Below are positions 56,902 to 64,000 of a stretch of 64,000 nucleotides of DNA, piece by piece. The notes below the pieces were generated by a model that had not been told where the DNA came from, did no database searches, and worked only from the letters and a program-made list of their open reading frames with translations. This DNA is from Bolinopsis microptera (taxonomy: Eukaryota; Ctenophora; Tentaculata; Lobata; Bolinopsidae). Location: NCBI RefSeq assembly GCF_026151205.1, contig NC_087072.1:10082169-10146168 (forward strand). Direction: 5' to 3'. Position numbers and translations under genes: made by a program. The first letter of the stretch is position 1. Each line of letters opens with the position of its first letter.

Positions 56902-57724
56902 AACCAAGTATGTGATATATGAACTTGCAAGTGACCCATGCAACAACCATGTCACCATGTGGTCAAATATTCATTTTTAACCTCCGGTTTGTGCTACCAA
57001 GCATTGATTCAGGCGTTATTGGTCGCTCTGCATGTCGTTTTAAGTTACTTTTCAAATACATCCTAATGTTGGGGTTTTTATAAGCTATTAATGTAAAAGA
57101 AATATTTTTGGGTATGCAAACAAATCAACAATCATGGATTGCCTGTACAGTATCTTTACGTATCATCTAATGATCTATTGTGACATAATATATTTCAGGA
57201 GACTGAAGAAATCCAAAGATAGTGCAGCGATCTAAAGAGAATGAGTTAGAAGACCTTCGGAATCTGAAAGTGGAGTCGCTCTACCTTGACGGGAGAAAAG
57301 ATGCAGCATTGTGATGAGCTTAGGATCGACATTAGACAACTCGCCACTAAGATCTTGTGGCTGTTACGCCACTAACGTCAACACCGGACGTCACAATGGG
57401 ATTATAGCCCTCTTAGAGAAGAATTTTGGATGGGAATTGCAAAGATTTATTTGGTGCCTTCACAGGATAGACCTGCCATTAAAAAATTTAAGGGGTTCTG
57501 AGTCCTGAACTGTCGAGAGAACGAATTGGTCCTCTCAGCCACGCAAGGTGGATTATAATGCAGTAGAGTTAGTTATATTATCAATATTTACTTACCGCTT
57601 GATTTGAATATGAAGTATAAAAGCTCATTCCGAGTTGTGTTCTATGAGTAAGCTAGAAGGTAGCATATTTATTTTAAAGGGATTAGATTTATTTATGTTT
57701 TGTTTTAGAACCATCTACTTCTGA
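56902..57724. other. Downstream of the hAT remnant
   Basis: Possibly decayed transposase C-terminal exons. A CAG acceptor-like site near 57200 precedes about 300 bp of higher-GC sequence with no clear frame. Confidence 0.4.
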
Positions 57725-57937
57725 GCTGCCCTGTCAAAATTAAAAGGGTGTATAGGTTGTCCCGGCAAAAGCCTCCTTAAATTATTAATGGACGATCCTA
57801 AAGACCGTAATTTGGTCATGAACACTTCAGAAGAATTGAATGAAATAAAGGATATTGCCCGCTGTAAACAATGTCGGAGGAACCGTTATTGTAGCTTTTG
57901 CCCATTTTACGGTGTGAAGATGTTTTTACCATGGTAG
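57725..57937 (+). CDS. Unrecognised 70-codon Cys-rich open frame
   Basis: Open frame with GCIGCPGKSLLKLLMDDPKD, then MNTSEELNEIKDIARCKQCR and RNRYCSFCPFYG. The first ATG is at 57788. Two CxxC pairs separated by seven residues could bind zinc. A strong acceptor-like TTTTGTTTTAG lies about 20 bases upstream, but the frame has a TGA between them. Could be an exon, a transposon fragment or chance. Confidence 0.2.
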   Translation, partial: AALSKLKGCIGCPGKSLLKLLMDDPKDRNLVMNTSEELNEIKDIARCKQCRRNRYCSFCPFYGVKMFLPW

Positions 57938-58689
57938 ATTCGGTACACGTACCCCAATACAAGTTCGACACGCACTCTAGTTCGTCACTTATACCATGTA
58001 GTTCGACAAACCCTGAGGTTCGACTCTGTCGAACTAAAGTGCTCTATCTGGAGTCAAGTTCGATACGCACTAAAGTTAGACAAGAGAACTTTGACTGTCG
58101 GACTACAGTTTTGAAATCTCCAATATCCAGCAACGATCCTTTACGAGCTTGAAATCTATTCGTTTGTTAGTTTTCCACTTGTCTCATGCTGTTCAATTAT
58201 GTGTTTATATAATTTCTATAATCCATATCTATGGACATTTAATTGACCTCATACTCCATTGTTAGTTATTAGAATTGTAGGCTTAACGGAGAAATAAAAG
58301 AGTAACGTGGTAACTCTTACTTCGCATTGTAGATTATGTTAGTGAAGTAGTTAGCACTCCCGGCGCGAGAACAAAGCGCCAGGAAAATAAGACAATTTTT
58401 CGCGCGAACTTGTAAATTTACTTACGCCGCGCAGAGATGTTCCTTCATGGTGTATCCATAATATCTCTGATATTTGGATACGAAACATGTATCAACAACT
58501 AATCAATTATGTGACATGTAATTATATTAAAGCAAAAAGAATATTAATTTTAGTAATAATTGACGTAAACATATGTGTTTAAATAACATTTATAATCTAG
58601 CGAGTTACCAATAATATAATACTATTTGTTTGTATTATTGATTATATATGTTTACACTAGCCTATATTATGATGGAGATATACATTATA
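57938..58689. other. Non-genic spacer
   Basis: AT-rich, with a GC patch (CCGGCGCGAGAACAAAGCGCC near 58360, shown by key bases only). No gene seen. Confidence 0.5.
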
Positions 58690-59253
58690 TAATTGCTCCA
58701 ATATTCAACACCGCTAAACAACAAATACCTACTCGCCCATCGATGAAGCAGTCGCCAAAACAAAGCTCAAAGTTAATATACCTTCGTACTTCGTTTTGGA
58801 AACTGTAGAATGCCAGTAAATAATTAGTGTTTCAATCGTGTATTCGATGGGCAAGCACTCGCCACTCGAGGCCGAGACAAACGGCACCGGCTCCGCCCTG
58901 CAACCATGAAGTAATGTAAGCAGTAAGGCGGGGCGGTGGTGTGCGCCGTTTATACGGCCCACAGCACGAGACATTTTGAGCTCCAAGACTTAAGACTATA
59001 AAAGTCCCGAGTTAAACGTAGCGACTTACCATCGTCAGCCGTCAAAAATTTAGAATTTGTATGTTATAAACTCTACATCTGATATCAGTATAACATGTAA
59101 TTTAGTTTGTTATTGGCTAAATTTTTAACTCGATTAAGCGATGCAGACGGATGAACTAGGCTCCTCCTCCGTCAAAAACACAATGAGAGGGGATTGTGGA
59201 AGGACACGAACACTATTCGTTAACTCGTACCCCGGGTACCCCCTAGAACTATA
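58690..59253. repeat. Unclassified repeat, copy 1
   Basis: Shares in order with 59990-60412: CAAATACCTACTCGCCCATC, CGATGGGCAAGCACTCGC, GAAGGACACGAACACT and GTTAACTCGTACCCCGGGTA. The copies are diverged by substitutions and indels. Related sequence also near 50373-50455 and 59663-59745. No protein identified, though both carry short plus-strand frames. Confidence 0.8.
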
Positions 59254-59989
59254 TGTCCCATCAGAGAGAGAGCCCATCACCCGTCAGATCGAAAACAGTG
59301 TTTTAATTTTGATATATGCTGTACCAATTACAATAAATGGTAAGTCAAGGCTGACGTTGGTAGCAAATAATAAAGTGACACGTTACAACAAAATAACCAC
59401 TACACACTACACACTATACGCTATAACTATTGTACACAGTACACAGTATAACTAAAATATAAAATATAAACAAGTTACAAGAGACAAAAGAGTTTACAGA
59501 AGAGTTTTACATCGGCTCAGCACCGCCAGGACATTGGCTATACACGTGGGTCAATTAGTTTGATTTGGTATGGTTCGACCGGGAAAGTGGTCGAAATTAG
59601 TGCTCTTAATGAGTCATCACTGTCGTCTGAATATTAGAGCGGGAACAGATTATCAGAGAATTTTAGAAGCAAAATAATAATTGCATATTGGGAAAATTTC
59701 GGTCGTTAACGCAGTACAGGGCGTGGACACTGCAATGCTAATAACGGAAAATTTTGAGGCACGAGTTTCATTCAGCTACCCAATTTATATGTGACATGTA
59801 CTTGTATTAAATTCAGATAAATGTTAGTAACAATCGACATTAACATTGTGCAACTGTAAACTGCAAAATGTTAACGTCGATTATCACTAAATCAGATCTC
59901 GCAAGTTACTAATTCTTTGCACTATATATGTTACGTCACTATAGCATATGTCATTCATATTGTACGTTATATAAGATAAAAATAAACAT

Positions 59990-60412
59990 TTTATAATTGT
60001 TTCAATGTTCAACACTGCTAAAAAACAAATACCTACTTGCCCATCGATTAAGCAATCGCCAAAACAAGGCTCAAAGTTAATTTACCTTCACACCTCGTTT
60101 TGGAGACTGAAGGATGTCAATAAATAAATAATGGATAGCATTAATACTGAATATGATGGATAATCAGTAATATCAATAAAATCCACAATCACTAATCATG
60201 TTTTCGATGGGCAAGCACTCGCAACTGGATGCTGAAACAAACGGCGCAAGTCTTGCACCGTTCATGCAGCATACGTCGCGAGATATCATGAGCTCCGCTA
60301 ACTCTGCGATTCTAACGGATGAATTAGGCTACCCCGAGAGTTACACAGGTAACAGGGGGTTGTGGAAGGACACGAACACTGTTCGTTAACTCGTACCCCG
60401 GGTACCCCCAAA
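59990..60412. repeat. Unclassified repeat, copy 2
   Basis: Diverged direct copy of 58690-59253, about 1.2-1.3 kb downstream. Ends at the same CGTACCCCGGGTACCCCC palindrome. Confidence 0.8.
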
Positions 60413-60521
60413 GTATCATCACACTACATGGAAAAATAACTATTTCTCCATCAAATTTAAAGGTAATAATTTATCAAATATTAATCATGAATAAATAGCG
60501 TAGAACTTGAAGGAGGGATAA

Positions 60522-60704
60522 TGTGACTGGAAGGAGAGATACTGTGATGTAGTAAGGAATGTGAGAACGGGGATAAGATTTGCAATGTTGAGAACAACTC
60601 ATATTGCTCTACGCAGGTACCGAGGAAAGAAGGTGGACACCAAACATGAGATCCGTCTATCAGAAGTCTCACAAAACCTCATCCCTGCCCCTATAATGGA
60701 GTAG
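60522..60704 (+). CDS. Unrecognised 60-codon open frame
   Basis: Frame CDWKERYCDVVRNVRTGIRF, LRTTHIALRRYRGKKVDTKH, EIRLSEVSQNLIPAPIME, stop. The composition is protein-like and ends naturally. An internal CTCTACGCAG acceptor-like site exists. No family recognised. It could be a terminal exon of a plus-strand gene or a transposon remnant. Confidence 0.2.
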   Translation, partial: CDWKERYCDVVRNVRTGIRFAMLRTTHIALRRYRGKKVDTKHEIRLSEVSQNLIPAPIME

Positions 60705-61833
60705 ATCGTGTGTTTTGAAACTTGTATATATTTAATTGTTAAAGTTTTAAAATATTGGTAGCAAAGTGTTGTGCTCTACCAATTGCAACACTAAAAATTT
60801 GATTGTGTTTCACTGCCTTATTTAGTTTATAATTTAATTTATTTTTATTGTTTTAATCTAACCGCTCCCACTAAACTGCTAACCCGAATTCGCTTTCGAA
60901 ATGGCCCTTAGGATCTCGATACATTATCTTCAAAGAAGTATACACTTTCACTACACACTATCACTGCTCACGCTATCACTAAAATTGATAATCAGTGTCC
61001 GTATAAATGATAAAACTAATAACGGTCGATTCTAAAAAGTGAAAAGTTATTTTGTTGCTCTGGTGGGCAGTCAGCTGTGCAAATATTAAATATCTATTTC
61101 AAAAATTCGAATATTAAAATTATGAGTTAAAAATATTCACTTATTATAATTATATAATTACATAATTCATTAATATTATAAAAATTGAAAAACTGATCTC
61201 ATCCGGCCAGCTGGCTAAGCTATGTTCTGTGTTCAGTGTCCAAAGTAAGCTGAACAATTGGTTAGCTCTATAATCAATAATATTTATTGCTTGTAATCAA
61301 TAAAAAACGTTGCATGTCGCCTTCATCATTCAAGGCTAAAGGAAAACCCGCAGGCACGTGTGCTTTGCGCTTTAATTTCACATAGCCATGTGTCTACGCG
61401 TACTGTGTGACGCGCTTGTTTCGGCGGTCGCGCGCTACTGCAATAGCGAGAGGGCTCTGGTTAGAGCAACGCTTTAATATTACGGATAATACTCATTTAA
61501 TGTTTAATATTTGTTCAGGACCGTCGACGAGTCGCGCTTCTTGGTAGGTTATAAACCTACAATTTCATTCATGATAATTTATATATTACTTTTACATAAC
61601 CATCAATCCTGTAATACGCTTGTTGTTTTTGTTGTTCATTGTTGTTGTTGCTACTGCAAGCGCGACCAGTGGGCTCTTTCTCATACGTTGTATGACCCAC
61701 CGCGCACCAATGCGCGGCTCCCCCTGTATCGTAAAAACTCTACAGTGAAACGAAAATGGGGGTCACGACGTGATACAAAGGGCTCTGGTTAAAGGAATAC
61801 GTTATTTTATATTTTACTATACTACATCTACAC
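60705..61833. other. Non-genic spacer
   Basis: AT-rich, with a GC patch around 61370-61450 and 61660-61770 containing CGCGC runs. No gene or tRNA recognised. Confidence 0.5.
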
Positions 61834-61962
61834 AGGAGGACTATAGTGCAAAGAAACTGCTGCTAACTGCTGCTGTCGCGCGCGCGCCCATAGCAGCCGT
61901 GAGCAGCAGTTAGCAGCAGTGAGCAGCAGTGAGCAGCAGTTCCTTTGCACTATAGTCTCCGG
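61834..61962. repeat. Inverted repeat with AGCAGCAGT iterations
   Basis: Left arm GGACTATAGTGCAAAGAAAC + TGCTGCTAACTGCTGCT. The right arm is its reverse complement with extra AGCAGCAGTG units, ending CCTTTGCACTATAGTCTCC. The core is CGCGCGCGC. The left-tip sequence recurs near 62359-62398 (CACAGGAGG...GTGCAAAGAAACTGCTGCT), and the neighbouring GGGCCGCGCTCAGCC block links it to the family at 21.6-22.6 kb. Likely a nonautonomous mobile repeat. Confidence 0.75.
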
Positions 61963-62581
61963 TGTCTAGCGTGCGGCGCGCGCCGCGACTTGACGGTGTT
62001 AATATTTTAATTGTTAATGTTAATATTTCGATGTGACAGGCTGAGCGCGGCCCAGTAATACTTCGACTAAATTTTAAATACTGTACGAGTTTAAGTGCCA
62101 TTTGTTTAACTGCGCAAATTTTATTCAAATTCAAATTTTGTCAAATAATCATCAAAAAATATTTAAATGTTGATTTAATAAATACGACGCGCCGTGCATA
62201 TAATTTTTGTTGGATGATACTCACTTAAATTTTTCCAAAGTAGCCCACTTAACTTTTTTCCTCGAGGCAAAGTTTTTCTTGAGGCAAATTGCTTCGAAGT
62301 ACGACTTACTGTGTGGCACTCATCCTATTTATGATCATTATCAGACTGGGGTCCCCAGCACAGGAGGGGCTAAGTGCAAAGAAACTGCTGCTCACTGCTT
62401 CTACTTGGATTTTGGATTTTGATTTTAATACCGCTGATCTGATACTATCTACATTCTAATAAAGATGTATTTTTTGTAAACCTTGTAAACCTAGGAGATA
62501 AGGCAGAACCACTTCTTAACCACCATCTTAAATATTCTAAAGGAGGGCAGAGGAAAACCTCAAAAACGCTTCATCTGCTTC

Positions 62582-62782
62582 TTAGTAGTGTTTCAGACTA
62601 TGCATAACAGGATTGCAGTAACAGCAGTTTTGTAGATGCAAATTGTGGTAGGTGTTATTATAGCTATAGGTCTCCTTGTCCAAATCTTCCAGAGCTGCAG
62701 CCAGGTTGAATGCACCATTGGCAACAAGAATTGCGCCCGTTGTTTCGTTTTGGCGGACGCTAGATTTCCATTCACTATAACT
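62582..62782 (-). CDS. Unrecognised 66-codon open frame
   Basis: Frame EWKSSVRQNETTGAILVANG, AFNLAAALEDLDKETYSYNN, TYHNLHLQNCCYCNPVMHSL, stop TAA. Protein-like and without ATG at its start, so it could be a terminal exon on the minus strand (acceptor-like TTATAG just before). Unidentified; low confidence. Confidence 0.2.
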   Translation of the reverse strand, partial: SYSEWKSSVRQNETTGAILVANGAFNLAAALEDLDKETYSYNNTYHNLHLQNCCYCNPVMHSLKHY

Positions 62783-63094
62783 TTAAGTATAAGCTCCAAT
62801 CAGCTCACCTCATAATAATAATATTGATAAATTATGCATTAAATAGGGGAAACATTTGAAATTCAATTCAAATGCAAGAAACTGTAAGCAAAAGTAAACT
62901 ATACTCAAGAACCATGCATGATTAAGTCTCCGGAGGTGTCTCAAAATCAGTAATAGAAACTGTGGATGGTTAAACTTGCACATGAAAGGGATCGGCTGAA
63001 AATTTTGGCATAGCTTCCGCTGTCCCCGAAGGATAAAACTGTCACGCAGTCCCTATCTAAAGCTGGGAATAGCCATACTGATTCGATACTTGTT

Positions 63095-63240
63095 CAACGT
63101 TCCTTTTCTGGCAAGGAACCTGCCGACGCGTAGATTGCTCCTTTACCGGCAAGGAGTCTGCCGTTTAATGTTCCTTTACCCGCAAGGAACCTGCGGTTGA
63201 ATGTTCCTTTACCCGCAAGGATTATGGAACCTACGGTTGG
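63095..63240. repeat. About 37-bp minisatellite, four units
   Basis: Units around TTCCTTTACCCGCAAGGAAC then CTGCGGTT. Each unit can form a small hairpin (TTCCTT..AAGGAA). Confidence 0.85.
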
Positions 63241-64000
63241 GGTGAGGTGTAAGAAATGTGGAGAAGAAAAAATGAATATGATAGTATAATACACTGTTGC
63301 CAGCTGACTCACCAGCAACAGTGCATGTCCAAAGGGGAGGCAGAGGGAGAGATACCACCAACAACCTGGGTGACAGGCCACCAACAGTGCACCCCACCTC
63401 TGTGGGTCTGAGGGCGACAAGTCCAAGAACCAGGTGTGACGGATGGCATCCAATCCCCTACCTCGGTGGTTAGCTTGAGAATGACAGGACAATGCCATTC
63501 TCCAGGCCAATCTGTTCAGTTACCAACTGACCCGGTTACCACAAGTGGAACTGTGGTTCGGTATTGAACTTAAACCAGGCTTTGTTCTCGGTTGGGCTGG
63601 GACGAACCAATTTCCCATCTTGAAACCTGCATATGGGAGTATGGGTCACGTGGCTAATGTTCAGAACTTATGAACACGCTAGATTAATAGATGCTAAAAT
63701 TAAGCCCCTATCGTCGAAAACGCTATTTTAGAAATTTACCAATATCCTCAAACTTCAATGAACGTGTCCATATACTAATATGACCCTTCGATGAATATTG
63801 AAACAGCTAGAAAAATAAGTCACAAACAACAAGGCTAAAAACCTGCACGCGCGCGGCTTTTTCGTTACATGGTAACGAACGGAAGGAACACGACATACTC
63901 AGACCCACCTACTGCTATCTCCAAAATCCACGTTTTTCTGCAAAAACCTCCATTCGTAACCTTTCACTATTGCCTTTTTACAAAAGGGTGTGAACGGAAA
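63241..64000. other. End of window, no supported gene
   Basis: GC-richer at 63300-63540, where a long minus-strand open frame (63094-63510) has odd Trp/Cys-rich composition and spans the minisatellite. No family recognised. The last 150 bases carry GCACGCGCGCGGC. Confidence 0.5.

Noticed and set aside
61430..61520. tRNA-like stretch around GGCTCTGGTTAGAGCAACGC
   Set aside because: No B box, anticodon arm or acceptor stem could be completed on either strand.
63094..63510. 138-codon minus-strand frame at the right end
   Set aside because: Runs through the minisatellite, has a Trp/Cys-rich composition and no family match I know. Antisense frames are equally open in parts.

Overview
This is animal nuclear DNA. 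Two conserved metazoan genes are split by GT-AG introns, and there is no bacterial-type coding. Both genes are transcribed from the minus strand. The rest is intergenic or intronic sequence loaded with transposable elements and satellites. The species cannot be fixed from sequence alone. An invertebrate is most likely, because both proteins are clear orthologues of vertebrate families but differ at many positions, and hAT-like, TTAA-target and LINE elements abound.

Left third (1-20 kb): no gene seen in 1-8.7 kb. Then a CPEB2/3/4-type (Orb2-like) cytoplasmic polyadenylation element binding protein gene on the minus strand. I reconstructed eight coding exons (19691 down to 9168) with fully consistent splice phases, giving 580 residues: Ser/Asn/Gln-rich N-terminal region, RRM1, RRM2 and the C-terminal ZZ-type zinc-binding domain. 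The start codon lies in an upstream exon I did not find.

Middle (20-31 kb): a repeat-bearing intergenic stretch with a degenerate telomere-like CCCTAA patch and a 697-bp transposon with an 8-bp target duplication. Then the PP2A regulatory subunit B (B55/PPP2R2) gene on the minus strand: nine coding exons (30264 down to 25634), 441 residues. Only the first few residues are missing.

Right half (30-64 kb): nested mobile elements and satellites. A LINE reverse transcriptase gene (33287-49209) is cut by a 13,036-bp insertion (33645-46680). That insertion has 25-bp terminal inverted repeats and a perfect 8-bp target duplication, and removing it restores the LINE reading frame. I see no transposase in it. 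It holds a 5.3-kb inner element with a 4-kb GGA-rich array, a 124-bp-period satellite built on GTGGGTCTGT, and several long palindromes inserted at TTAA. After the LINE come a hAT MITE, a 91-bp satellite (about 34 copies, 10-unit higher-order periodicity), a decayed intron-containing hAT/ZBED transposase, and duplicated unclassified repeats to the end of the window.

The two host genes need not work together: one controls mRNA translation and polyadenylation, the other targets the PP2A phosphatase. The most unusual object is the 13-kb satellite-carrying transposon-like insertion, which sits upstream of, or in a 5' intron of, the B55 gene.
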